Below, in pieces: positions 1 through 7,644 of a stretch of DNA of 28,910 bases. Numbering within the stretch: position 1 is the stretch's first letter; each line of letters opens with the position of its first letter. The translations under genes were made by a program, and so were the position numbers. The notes beneath the pieces were generated by a model. That model was not told where the DNA came from and searched no databases. It worked only from the letters and a program-made list of their open reading frames with translations. The stretch comes from Christensenella sp. UBA4263 (lineage in GTDB: Bacteria; Bacillota; Clostridia; Christensenellales; Aristaeellaceae). The stretch is taken from NCBI GenBank assembly GCA_002395225.1, contig DGWH01000017.1, positions 1-28,910 of the forward strand. Reading direction: 5' to 3'.

Positions 1-14
1 TACACTTGTAGAAA

Positions 15-931
15 ATGATACCTTTGAGGTTTGGGAGGAAGGCATCAAGTTTGATCGAAACATTACAAGACCGAAACCTAAAGTCTATAAATGATTTCAG
101 GATGTTTGATGATACGTTTATGTCAGCTGTCTTTGATGGCAAAACTGAGGAAACCCAGTTTCTCATTAGGGTCATTCTTGAAAGAAATGACATTACTGTG
201 ATTGACTCAAAAGCTCAGTTTTTCATCTCAAACATTTATGGAAAAGGATTACGGCTTGACATATTCGCAAAAGATGAGAAGGGGCACACATACCACTTCG
301 AGGTAGAAAGAAGCAAGGAGCGTGCCTCAACAAAACGAGCCAGATTCACAGGCGCGCTGGTTGATTCCCGGCTTCTGAAAAGAGGACAGGAGGCAAAGGA
401 GAGGCCCTGTCACGCAGTGACAGTTAGGCAAATCCAGGCCTCATGCAAGTGCCGCTCCGGCAAATGACAACTGTGAGGCCTGCAAAGGAGATTCCAGATA
501 GATACACGATTTATATTACAGAAGTGGATTATTTTGGAAAGGGCTTTCCGATTTATCACGCAGAGTACAAAATTACAGAGCTTGAGAATATCCCGCTAGG
601 CGATGGAAGCCACATTATTTATGTAAATGGTGAATACCGAAATACCGAGACACCGATTGGTCAGTTAATGCATGGCTTCTCGTGCAAAAATGCAGATGAC
701 ATTCTCAGCCCGATTCTTCGGGAGCGAGTCAGAGTTCTAAAGGAGACGGAAGGAGGACGACAGGAAGTGTGCCAGATCATGGAAAAGAGAATTGATGAAG
801 AGAAGATCTTGCTTGCAAAAAAAGCATTGGAAACAGGTAAATATTCGGAAAGTGAAGTAGCAGCACTGTTTGAATTACCGATTGCTTTTGTAGAGGAACT
901 GGCTCGCAACAAACAACCAGCACTTGCCTGA
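15..931 (+). pseudogene. Rpn-family PD-(D/E)XK nuclease / putative transposase, split by an 89-bp repeat
   Basis: Rpn-like proteins are PD-(D/E)XK nucleases linked to DNA transfer. The first half (15-467) carries the FRMFDDTFMSAVF start region, then GLRLDIFAKD with D82, and HFEVERS with E96. The usual Gln or Lys two residues after that Glu is Glu98 here, so activity is doubtful even in the intact form. The second half resumes with IPDRYTIYITEVDYFGKGFP, a typical Rpn block, and ends in a helical, acidic tail at 931. Between them lies one copy of the structured repeat, flanked by GCAAAGGAG at 393-401 and 482-490. Removing 89 bp joins ...GQEAKE to IPDRY... in frame and gives a 275-aa protein, a normal length for the family. 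As it stands, the frame is shifted and stops at 465-467. The start is uncertain: ATG at 15 lies just after an in-frame TAG and has no room for an SD site, whereas TTG at 51 follows GGGAGGAAGG. Confidence 0.8.
393..490 (-). repeat. Copy 1 of the ~90-bp structured repeat, inserted inside the Rpn gene
   Basis: Read on the minus strand this matches the units at 9690-9878. It has an outer pairing CAGGCCTCA / TGAGGCCTG and a small perfect hairpin CTGTCAC-GCA-GTGACAG at 407-423. The 9-bp GCAAAGGAG occurs at both edges, 89 bp apart. This is the only copy seen in this orientation and the only one inside a gene. Confidence 0.85.
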
Positions 932-1244
932 ATGAACAAGACAGAGGCAGATTTCAAATTGTGAAACCCTCAATAACAGAGAATAGCTGTTTGGGCGCAT
1001 TCATCCTGCTTACCGTGTTTGTCCACTGCCAGCTTGGGGAATACACCGTGAGTTTACGAGTAACCAAAAACCAACCAGTTTCTGTTTTCTGGATTGCAAG
1101 AAAATACGCAGAGCCTTGTGTTACGCAGGGCTCTTCTTATTTATTCAGAAGTGACCATTTATCTGTTCGTTTCCGAAAGAATCCCCCACCGACCGCTTCC
1201 ATGCCGGCGATTTATAGCCCACTGCCTGTCCGGCTGCCCTCACC
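932..1244. other. Intergenic stretch with no gene seen
   Basis: Apart from the terminator hairpin at 1110-1134, I see no open frame with a start signal and no recognisable domain. Short open frames here on both strands have no ribosome binding site and unprotein-like composition. Confidence 0.5.
1110..1140 (+). terminator. Rho-independent terminator downstream of the Rpn gene
   Basis: AGAGCCTTG (1110-1118) pairs with CAGGGCTCT (1126-1134), a 9-bp stem with one G-U pair and a 7-nt loop, followed by the T-rich TCTTATTTATT. The position fits the end of the plus-strand Rpn transcript. Confidence 0.6.
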
Positions 1245-1418
1245 CTCCTATATGAGCCGTAGCTCGGTCTTTCGGCACCGCAGCATTTCCGGTGCTCATA
1301 TTTGACAAATCGACGCTGCGCGTCGAGCCCGCTCCTTCGGAAGCTCAGCATTGGTCGTTTGCCGAATCTGCTTCACAATGCTCCGAATCTGATTAACTGT
1401 CCCGGTTCAGCAGAGTCA
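1245..1418 (+). repeat. Two diverged tandem copies of the ~90-bp structured repeat
   Basis: Units start with CTCCTA at 1245 and CTCCTT at 1332, and a third CTCCTA boundary lies at 1419, so the period is 87 bp. In the first unit the outer stem is ATATGAGC / GCTCATAT and the small hairpin is TCGACGC-TGC-GCGTCGA (1310-1326). Both differ in sequence from the other copies but keep their pairing. The second unit keeps the core TTGGTCGTTTGCCG, but its small hairpin has decayed. The last boundary overlaps the stop codon of the metallophosphoesterase gene. Confidence 0.7.
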
Positions 1419-1421
1419 CTC

Positions 1422-2501
1422 CTATTCTCCCAGAACAATCTCGTGATAATCCTCCTGACTGCCCTCCATTACACTCAGCAGCCAGGGCTTGACGGCTGTT
1501 TTTACCTCAGCCTCCTGCCACATCCGGTATCCCTCCCGTGTCATCAGCACATTCCGCACTTCCTCCAGCCGTCCGTTTACCGCTGCGTCAAAAAATGCCT
1601 CAAAGAACATCACCGCTTCCGGGTTCCCTTCATAGGCTGTTCCCGCCAGTGAACCCTCTGCCATCCGGTGTGCCAGAGCTGCGGACTGCTTTCGCATTGT
1701 TCTGAGACCGTCACTCCCTTCCGGATAAATCAGCTCCGTTCCGGACCGGAATTCCACTCCCCGGCGTTCTATGGTCCGCACGAAGGGCGGGTATGACCAG
1801 GGAACCCCCACCATGATTTGTCTGAGATTCCCCGACATGAAGGTTCCGTTGGAGTGCCGATGCCCGCAGAAATAGGCCAGAACCCTTCCCTCACTCAAAA
1901 CCTTAAGCAGTTCGGCACCGCCGGCCGTATCATTGGCACCATCTGCTGAAAGCGGGTAATGCCCGAACGCAAACACCGGTGTTCCCTCGGGAAGGGTTTC
2001 AAGTACACCCGCTGTCCATTCCGCCAGATGGGAGGCAATCCCCCCATGCTGCACCATTTGCCTCACCGGATCCCACGCATTGGTATCCAGCATCAGCAGG
2101 CAAATTCCTTCCTCCGTCATGACCGCATAGCTGAGCGAATCCGTATCTCTTGCAAACGCCTGATCATACCCAAAAGACGCATAGATTTTCTGAAACTGTT
2201 CAGGCGGAGTCTCTGCCGTCAGATCGTGGTTGCCCGGCAGAACAATAATCTCCGCGTCCATTTTGGCCAGGCCGTCCACCACCATCTGATGTTCCCGGAG
2301 ATGTCCGCTGTTGGCCAGATCGCCCAGAAGAATCAGAACATCGCAGGGCTGTTCAAGCAGCATCTGAAAGGCATCCTGCTGTTCCCTGCCCGCCTGGGAA
2401 AGGTGCAGATCGGTGCTGATTCGAATCCGCTCGGCACTGCCTGCCGGGGAAAGAAAAAAGACAAGCAGAACCGCCTGGAACAATCTTCTCAGAATCCGCA
2501 T
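1422..2501 (-). CDS. Secreted metallophosphoesterase (calcineurin-like)
   Basis: A two-metal phosphoesterase, probably acting outside the membrane on a phosphodiester or phosphomonoester; the substrate cannot be told. An N-terminal signal peptide (RRLFQAVLLVFFLSPAGSA, cleavage near residue 23) leads into the catalytic domain. All five metal and catalytic blocks are present: D31-x-H33, G-D61, GNHD (N91-H92-D93), FGHYP (H181) and GHRH (H214, H216). Residues after about 240 form a helical C-terminal extension common in this family. The start at 2501 has a GGAG-type SD a few bases upstream. The gene is bracketed by copies of the ~90-bp repeat, downstream at 1245-1418 and upstream at 2510-2579. 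A decayed fragment of a close relative lies just beyond, at 2640-2757. Confidence 0.9.
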   Translation of the reverse strand: MRILRRLFQAVLLVFFLSPAGSAERIRISTDLHLSQAGREQQDAFQMLLEQPCDVLILLGDLANSGHLREHQMVVDGLAKMDAEIIVLPGNHDLTAETPPEQFQKIYASFGYDQAFARDTDSLSYAVMTEEGICLLMLDTNAWDPVRQMVQHGGIASHLAEWTAGVLETLPEGTPVFAFGHYPLSADGANDTAGGAELLKVLSEGRVLAYFCGHRHSNGTFMSGNLRQIMVGVPWSYPPFVRTIERRGVEFRSGTELIYPEGSDGLRTMRKQSAALAHRMAEGSLAGTAYEGNPEAVMFFEAFFDAAVNGRLEEVRNVLMTREGYRMWQEAEVKTAVKPWLLSVMEGSQEDYHEIVLGE

Positions 2502-2509
2502 TTCACCTG

Positions 2510-2585
2510 CTCCTCCCCCTCAGGCCTCAACGATGGTCGTTTGCCGGAGCTGCCTTGTCGCTGCGCGGCAAGGCAGCTCCTCTAG
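2510..2585 (+). repeat. Shortened copy of the structured repeat
   Basis: It begins CTCC and contains AGGCCTCA and the core ATGGTCGTTTGCCGGAGCTGC. The core then runs directly into a long hairpin: GAGCTGCCTTGTCGC (2547-2561) pairs with GCGGCAAGGCAGCTC (2565-2579) around TGC, with a single wobble pair. It ends at a new CTCCTCT boundary (2577). About 22 bp of the full unit is missing between the core and the small hairpin. It lies directly upstream of the metallophosphoesterase start. Confidence 0.75.
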
Positions 2586-2639
2586 TCCATTTGGTTGTTC
2601 AGCTTCAGTCAGATGCCCGGGCAGTCCGCCCACTGGCCG

Positions 2640-2757
2640 ACTTATTGGCCGCATCCGCTGAAAGCGGGACATGCCCGAAACCAAACCCCGGTGTCCCCTC
2701 CGCAGGGGTCATGCACACCCGCTGTTTATTCAGCCAGACGGGAAAGCCCCCATGCTC
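2640..2757 (-). pseudogene. Remnant of a second metallophosphoesterase gene
   Basis: This stretch aligns base by base, with few gaps, to about 1928-2052 inside the intact metallophosphoesterase gene; shared blocks include GCTGAAAGCGGG, ATGCCCGAA and ACACCCGCTGT. Read on the minus strand it gives EGTPGFGFGHVPLSADAANK, against EGTPVFAFGHYPLSADGAND in the intact protein. The homology fades at both ends, so only about 120 bp of the old gene survives. It points to an old tandem duplication beside the xylosidase gene. Confidence 0.75.
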
Positions 2758-4990
2758 ATTTTTTCCTTTCCTTCCGGTGGACAATCACCGTAAAAGGCTT
2801 CGTCACATCCGTCCGGCATGTGACCTCACCATCCCTGACCGTCAGAACGTACTCCGCTGCCCGGTTCCCCTTCAGGTCAGGCAGTGTCACACGCATCTCT
2901 CCCTCTTCCGGTTCAAACACATGAAGTTCAACGCCCTCTGCATAATCGTAATCCGGGCGGCTGTCAACTGCGCCGACGGGAATCACCGTATTTCCGCGGG
3001 CCAGCAGCGGCAGAGACAGGAAATCATGCCTTTCCTTCTTCCATCCTCCGCCGATCAGTGTCTCACCCGTCTGCCATCTCGTCCACCTGCCCTCGGGAAG
3101 GTAGTACTCGACGCTTCCATCCCCGCTGAAAACCGGTGCCACCAGCAGATTTCCGCCCAGCATATACTGCATGTCTGTCGTCCTTGCCCCCGGATCCTCA
3201 GGGAACTCAAAAATCATGGGGCGCATCACCGGAATGCCTGTCTCATGTGCCTCACAGGCCAGTGAATAGAGATAGGGCATCAGACGGTTTTTCAGTTTTG
3301 TAAACGTTTCAACGACCCGGCAGCTTTCCTCATCAAACAGCCACGGCACTCGGTAACTCTGGGAACCATGCAGACGGCTGTGGCTGCTCAGCAGGCCGAA
3401 CGCTGCCCATCGTTTATAGACATCCGCCGTGGCGGTCTGTTCAAAGCCTGCAATATCGTGACTCCAGAAAGAGAAGCCGGAATGAGCAATGGACAGGCCG
3501 GAACGCAGCGTCTCTGCCATTGAGATATAGCTGGCACTGCTGTCACCGTTCCAGTGTACGGGAAATTTCTGCCCGCCAATCGTCGCCGACCGGGCAAAGA
3601 CAACCGCCTCTCCCCTGCCTTTCATCTCCTCCAGGGTTTCAAATACCATCTGGTTGTACAGATACGTGTAGCGATTGTGCATCGCCAGCGGATCACTGCC
3701 ATCGTAATAGCGAATCCCTTTCACCGGAATGCGCTCACCGAAGTCCGTTTTGAGCGCATCCACGCCCATGGCACACAAGGCCTTCAGCCTGTCCGCGAAC
3801 CATTTTCTGGCCGCCGGATTCGTCACATCCAGGATGGCGGTTCCCGGCTGCCACAGATCCGTCTGCCAGACATCTCCATTCTCCTTCTGGATGAAATACC
3901 CCTTCTCCGTCCCTTCATCAAAGAGCGCACTTTCCTGTGCAATATACGGATTGATCCAGCAGCAGATATGCAGTCCCCGCTCTTTCAGCTTTCGGAGGAA
4001 CCCTTCCGGGTCCGGGAACACCTCCGGATCCCATGTGAGGTCCGTCAAGTGGTTTTCCTTCATCCAGAAACAGTCAAAGTGGAAGACACTCAGCGGAATA
4101 TGGTGTGCCGCCATTCCGTCCACAAAGGAGGTCACCGTCTTCCCATCATAGCTTGTGGTAAAACTTGTCGAGAGCCACAGGCCAAAGCTCCAGGCAGGCG
4201 GAAGCGCCGGCCGCCCGGTCAGCGCCGTATATCTGGAGATGACGCCCTTGGGATCCGGGGCGGCGATCAGGTCATAGGTCAGCCGCTGTCCGCCAAGGCT
4301 GAACTGTACCCGTTCCACCTTCTCACTGGCTACCTCAAACCGCACATCCGTGCTGGACTCCACCAGGACGCCATAATTTCTGCTGGTGGTATAGAACGGT
4401 ACGTTTTTATAGGCCAGCTCCGAGGCCGTCCCGCCATCGCCGTTCCACATATCCACCGTCTGTCCGTTTTTCACATAGGCAGTGAACCGCTCGCCCAGGC
4501 CATACACACACTCACCCGGCGCCAGCATGAGGGAATCCATCATGTAGTCTTTGCCGCTTTCCTTATGATGCGCATGCGCCATTCCATGATATTCCGACGA
4601 GGTCAGCAGGACATCCTCATGGAAATAGGCCACCCGCCACCCTCTGGCTGCCTTTGAGATACGGGCACAGGTCCTGCCGGTGCGAAACGTCCATCCTGTT
4701 TCATCCTCCGTGATCTCCGGCAAAACCTTTTCCTCATTCAGTTTCAGGTCCGGCTCCCGGTTTTTGGTTCCTCTGAAGTGTTCCACCGTCACCCGGATGA
4801 TGTCCTCCATCGGGCTTGAAAACGTCACCGTCAGCGTCGGATGATTCATGATCCCGCCGCGGCCGGAAACCGGCACGCATGCACAGATGATCGTCAGCGA
4901 CTCTTCCGTCCTGCGGGCCGCGTAACTCTCGATCGCATAATTCAGTTCATACTCCGGCTTCGTCAGCCAGTATCCATCTGTAAACTTCAT
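2756..4990 (-). CDS. yicI: GH31 alpha-xylosidase
   Basis: A glycoside hydrolase that releases alpha-linked xylose from isoprimeverose-type xyloglucan fragments; cytoplasmic, as there is no signal peptide. At 744 aa it is close to the E. coli YicI length (772). An N-terminal beta-sandwich (to about residue 250) precedes the (beta/alpha)8 barrel. The catalytic nucleophile is Asp416 in KTDFGE and the acid/base is Asp483 in HWNGDSSAS, after the typical FARSATIGGQKFPVHW block. FWSHDIAGFE and the C-terminal sandwich with LLVAPVF follow. The start at 4990 follows a purine-rich SD (GAAAGGAAAG). It has its own promoter at 5149-5177. Alpha-glucosidase activity is the alternative, but the YicI-like motifs favour xylosidase. 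Confidence 0.92.
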   Translation of the reverse strand: MKFTDGYWLTKPEYELNYAIESYAARRTEESLTIICACVPVSGRGGIMNHPTLTVTFSSPMEDIIRVTVEHFRGTKNREPDLKLNEEKVLPEITEDETGWTFRTGRTCARISKAARGWRVAYFHEDVLLTSSEYHGMAHAHHKESGKDYMMDSLMLAPGECVYGLGERFTAYVKNGQTVDMWNGDGGTASELAYKNVPFYTTSRNYGVLVESSTDVRFEVASEKVERVQFSLGGQRLTYDLIAAPDPKGVISRYTALTGRPALPPAWSFGLWLSTSFTTSYDGKTVTSFVDGMAAHHIPLSVFHFDCFWMKENHLTDLTWDPEVFPDPEGFLRKLKERGLHICCWINPYIAQESALFDEGTEKGYFIQKENGDVWQTDLWQPGTAILDVTNPAARKWFADRLKALCAMGVDALKTDFGERIPVKGIRYYDGSDPLAMHNRYTYLYNQMVFETLEEMKGRGEAVVFARSATIGGQKFPVHWNGDSSASYISMAETLRSGLSIAHSGFSFWSHDIAGFEQTATADVYKRWAAFGLLSSHSRLHGSQSYRVPWLFDEESCRVVETFTKLKNRLMPYLYSLACEAHETGIPVMRPMIFEFPEDPGARTTDMQYMLGGNLLVAPVFSGDGSVEYYLPEGRWTRWQTGETLIGGGWKKERHDFLSLPLLARGNTVIPVGAVDSRPDYDYAEGVELHVFEPEEGEMRVTLPDLKGNRAAEYVLTVRDGEVTCRTDVTKPFTVIVHRKERKK

Positions 4991-5148
4991 GATCTCTTTC
5001 CTTTCTTTTCCGCCTCATTCGCTCTCTGTCCAAACCAGTTTTGGTCATGTGCCTTTTTTGGGGGGGCGGGCCATATCCGCAGACAGATCTCATCCGTGCA
5101 GCATGATTGGCGCTGCTCTGTCTCAGCATTGCGTTTCACATGGATTCA

Positions 5149-5177
5149 GTATAGCAAAATCGTGCTGCACGTTCAAT
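5149..5177 (-). promoter_or_regulatory. Promoter of the alpha-xylosidase gene
   Basis: On the minus strand, -35 TTGAAC (5172-5177), a 17-bp spacer and -10 TATACT (5149-5154). It leaves a leader of about 150 nt. TTTCACAT (5135-5142) and its inverted copy ATGTGAAA (5198-5205) lie either side, and CGTAAACATTT (5182-5192) sits immediately upstream of the -35. Both are candidate operators. Confidence 0.75.
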
Positions 5178-5229
5178 AAACGTAAACATTTTCATTATGT
5201 GAAATGAAACTGTGATCTTTGGTATACAA

Positions 5230-5264
5230 AAAAGACACCTTCAGATTGTCTGCAGATGTCTTTT
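5230..5264. terminator. Bidirectional terminator-like hairpin
   Basis: AAAAGACA (5230-5237) pairs with TGTCTTTT (5257-5264), and an inner CAG/CTG pairing extends the stem. T-runs lie on both strands. It would end the minus-strand toxin-antitoxin/AAA-remnant transcript ahead of the xylosidase promoter. Confidence 0.55.
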
Positions 5265-5376
5265 CTGAGGATACTTTGCTTTATGTCAGGCATTGAACTA
5301 TGAACGATCTTTACTCTCATTCTAGCCTGTTGCTCATGTGCGACGAAACACTCCGTTGCAGAGATTGAATGAATCT

Positions 5377-5643
5377 TTAAAACAGCTGGTCCCCAGTTAT
5401 TACATTTTGGAATACAGAGGCATACTTCCCGTTTGAAAGTCCATTCGCAGAAACAAGCGTCAAATGTATCGCCTTTCTGGGATGCGTCTCTTTTTGAAAT
5501 GTACTCAACCTATTCATGAGCTTTTCATATTCTGATTTTTCCACTTCAAAAATATCATCTGTATATTTCATTTCACACAGATTAATGACATCATCTTTAC
5601 GATCGGATCTCCCTGATAGAGGACACTGACGTGTGGCATTCAA
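5377..5643 (-). pseudogene. C-terminal remnant of an AAA-ATPase with nuclease-like tail
   Basis: The 88-residue frame contains DDVINLCEMKY, KAIHLTLVSANGLS and a closing VITGDQLF. These match the C-terminal PD-(D/E)XK-like tail of the large archaeal/gut-bacterial AAA-ATPase family (DUF234-type), normally about 450-550 aa. The ATPase domain is absent: the frame opens three bases after the toxin stop codon, with no SD and an unrelated first few residues. It is therefore read as a decayed fragment rather than a gene. Confidence 0.7.
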
Positions 5644-5646
5644 ATA

Positions 5647-5967
5647 CTACAATGCAAGAATCTTTCTGAGATGCTCTGCAATCAACGCCATATCGGTATC
5701 AGAAAGAACTCCAATTTCATCTCCAAGCATGGCTTTGTCCACAGTGACAATCTTGTCTGTCATGACATAGCTTAAAGTGTGCAGCCCATTTTCAGGGCTT
5801 GGAGTAACAGGAACTCTTATTTCTATTTGAGAAGAATCAAACGAAGTGAACAAACAGAGAATGGCAGAATCAAAAATGTCAAACGCATCGTTTTGAATGA
5901 TTACAACAGGTCGTGCTTTTGATGCATACTACCGATCACGCAATGTCCAGATCTCACCACGCTTCAT
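5647..5967 (-). pseudogene. MazF/PemK-like toxin with in-frame TAG at codon 13
   Basis: MazF/PemK proteins are mRNA-cleaving toxins. Translating from ATG at 5967 gives MKRGEIWTLRDR, then TAG (5929-5931), then YASKARPVVIIQND and on to a normal C-terminus ending LRKILAL at 5647. RGEIW and RPVVIIQ are hallmark MazF blocks, and the total of 106 codons is the usual length. Apart from the one stop the frame is undamaged, so inactivation looks recent. The ATG overlaps the antitoxin stop (ATGA), the usual coupled arrangement. TAG ends other genes in this window (metallophosphoesterase, cysteine desulfurase), so a changed genetic code is unlikely. An internal ATG at 5853 would give only a 68-aa C-terminal piece. 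Confidence 0.85.
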
Positions 5968-6197
5968 TTGAGAGCCTCCATAGCAAGTTCAGTGGCAAAA
6001 CGAGTTGCATCTTCTTCTGTCTGGAAAGGTTCGACTTCCATTCGGCGGCTGCGAACGGGGTACGGAAATCCATGATAATCATTAAAGGAATAGATGAAGA
6101 TACGAAGAGCATCGGACGGTGTAGTTCCAATACTTGCGGCCGTTCTCTGGAACAGATCATATTCTGCATCTTCGACTCTTGTGCCTGCGTGCTTCAT
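5964..6197 (-). CDS. RelB/DinJ-like antitoxin
   Basis: A 77-aa antitoxin, expected to neutralise the adjacent MazF-like toxin and repress its own operon. The N-terminal half (TRVEDAEYDLFQRTAASIGTTPSDALRIFIYSF) has the ribbon-helix-helix pattern of RelB/DinJ proteins: a beta strand, then a helix, then the T-T/P-S-D-A-L turn and a second helix. The C-terminal tail (FPYPVR...EEDATRFATELAMEALK) would bind the toxin. A strong SD, AAGGAGG, lies 8-9 bases before ATG 6197. Transcription is from the promoter at 6265-6293. With the toxin interrupted, it may now be an orphan able to counter related toxins elsewhere. Confidence 0.8.
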   Translation of the reverse strand: MKHAGTRVEDAEYDLFQRTAASIGTTPSDALRIFIYSFNDYHGFPYPVRSRRMEVEPFQTEEDATRFATELAMEALK

Positions 6198-6263
6198 TTG
6201 GTTGGCCTCCTTTCCGTACTTTGAGTTTCGAAGAAACTACTGCATTCGCTTGTTTTATAGCAT

Positions 6264-6293
6264 AATGATATCATTTTGCCACAAATATGACAA
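6264..6293 (-). promoter_or_regulatory. Toxin-antitoxin promoter with palindromic operator
   Basis: On the minus strand, -35 TTGTCA (6288-6293), a 17-bp spacer and -10 TATCAT (6265-6270). The -10 lies inside the perfect 12-bp palindrome AATGATATCATT (6264-6275), where ribbon-helix-helix antitoxins typically bind. Autoregulation is inferred from this layout. Confidence 0.7.
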
Positions 6294-6299
6294 CCGCTA

Positions 6300-6641
6300 A
6301 CCAAGAAATCACGCAGCTGGAGAGGAGAGGAAAAGGGATAGATGTAAACTCCAAATGTTTACGAACCACTTTTCCATCGAATTTCCATCGAACTCCATCT
6401 TCACGAAGGATACCCCGATGACAAAGCAGCTGAACAATGGTATACTGTAGAAGGTTTTCTGTTTTTCACCTGCATTCTTTAATCCCGCAGGTCTTCCCTG
6501 TTCTTTGAGCAGCTCGCTGTCGATGCAGCACCCAAAGCCTGATGACCTGTCCGACCCGTTTATCCAGTCTTTTGCGTCCCGGCCTATCGCCGGGCGGCAG
6601 ACTCCTCCCGCATCCGCCGGGAATAGAAAAGAGAATCATTC
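6300..6641 (+). promoter_or_regulatory. Promoter and long leader of the PfkB-AraM operon
   Basis: The promoter is -35 ATGACA (6418-6423), a 17-bp spacer and -10 TATACT (6441-6446), giving a leader of about 190 nt before ATG 6642. Upstream are GTAAAC/GTTTAC inverted half-sites around 6345-6362, which include the 11-mer AAATGTTTACG (6353-6363), the reverse complement of the one at the xylosidase promoter. A GC-rich hairpin, CCCGGC/GCCGGG, lies near 6580. No coding frame was recognised here. Confidence 0.65.
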
Positions 6642-7586
6642 ATGATTATAACGGTTACACTCACTCCGGCGCTGGATAAGACAGTGACCATTCCAAACTT
6701 CAAAACCGGAACGCTCAATCGCATCGAGACCGTCCGTCTGGATGCCGGCGGCAAGGGAATCAATGTTTCCAAATTCCTTCGCGTTCTGGGCGTGCGGAGC
6801 ACGGCGATGGGCATTCTCGGCGGCGGCACCGGCAAATGGATTGAACAGCAGCTCCAGATTGCCGGCATTACCCCAGATTTCGTCCACGTGTCCCAGGAAA
6901 CCCGTACGAATCTGAAAATCATCGACCCGGTACAGCATTGCAATACCGACATCAACGAACCCGGTGAACCGGCAGATCCTTCGGTTTTCGAGGAAATCAT
7001 CAGCCGTATCCTTGACCGTGCCCAGGAAAGGGACATTGTTGTCTTTGCCGGGAAAGCCCCTCCGGGTGCACCCGAGGGTCTTTACGGCAGCATGATCCGC
7101 CGCCTTTCCGGTCACGGGATTCGCTGTTACCTGGATTCGGACAATGCTTTCCTGACAGAGGGCGCTGCGGCCAAGCCGGACCTGATCAAGCCAAACCTGC
7201 TGGAGCTCCATCACCTGACCGGCAGAAAAGCCGACACGATTCCGGAAATTGCGCAGGCCGCCCTGACCCTCCATCTGAGCGGCATCCGGACGGTCGTGGT
7301 TTCCCTCGGTGCGGAAGGCGCTCTCTTTGTCAGAGATACCATTCTTTACTGTCCCGGGGTCTCTGTTCCCGTGGGCAGCACGGTAGGCGCCGGGGATGCC
7401 ATGGTCGCCGCTTTCTGTTACGGGGAAAGCGTCGGACTGCCTTTTGAGGAAACCTGCCGCCTGTCCATTGCCGTCAGCGCTGCCAAGGTCATGCAGTCCG
7501 GTACACAGCCGCCGGAAAAGAAGGACATTGATGCACTGTTCAAGGAGATTGTCCTCCGTGATCTCTCCTCCTCCCTGCACACCTGA
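6642..7586 (+). CDS. PfkB-family sugar-phosphate kinase (1-phosphofructokinase type)
   Basis: An ATP-dependent cytoplasmic kinase of the FruK/LacC branch, phosphorylating fructose-1-phosphate, tagatose-6-phosphate or a related sugar phosphate. At 314 aa the length is typical. The opening MIITVTLTPALDKTV is the signature start of 1-phosphofructokinases; the substrate-binding GGKGINVSKFLRVLG lies at 36-50 and the ATP/anion-hole motif STVGAGDAMVAA, with catalytic Asp252, at 246-257. The SD is weak (GGGAATAGAAAAGAG). It is the first gene of an operon with AraM, 58 bases downstream. No PTS fructose permease is nearby, so fructose-1-phosphate is not assured as substrate. The symbol is left blank for that reason. 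Confidence 0.85.
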   Translation: MIITVTLTPALDKTVTIPNFKTGTLNRIETVRLDAGGKGINVSKFLRVLGVRSTAMGILGGGTGKWIEQQLQIAGITPDFVHVSQETRTNLKIIDPVQHCNTDINEPGEPADPSVFEEIISRILDRAQERDIVVFAGKAPPGAPEGLYGSMIRRLSGHGIRCYLDSDNAFLTEGAAAKPDLIKPNLLELHHLTGRKADTIPEIAQAALTLHLSGIRTVVVSLGAEGALFVRDTILYCPGVSVPVGSTVGAGDAMVAAFCYGESVGLPFEETCRLSIAVSAAKVMQSGTQPPEKKDIDALFKEIVLRDLSSSLHT

Positions 7587-7644
7587 ACGATTCATCAAAT
7601 ACGGCACACAGATGTCTGTGTATCGATTAATAAAGGGGATAACC

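Noticed and set aside
3554..4657. A 367-codon plus-strand frame inside the xylosidase gene
   Set aside because: The minus-strand GH31 protein has all catalytic motifs; this frame has none.
5929..5931. TAG read as a sense codon (changed genetic code)
   Set aside because: TAG is used as the normal stop for the metallophosphoesterase and cysteine desulfurase genes in this window.
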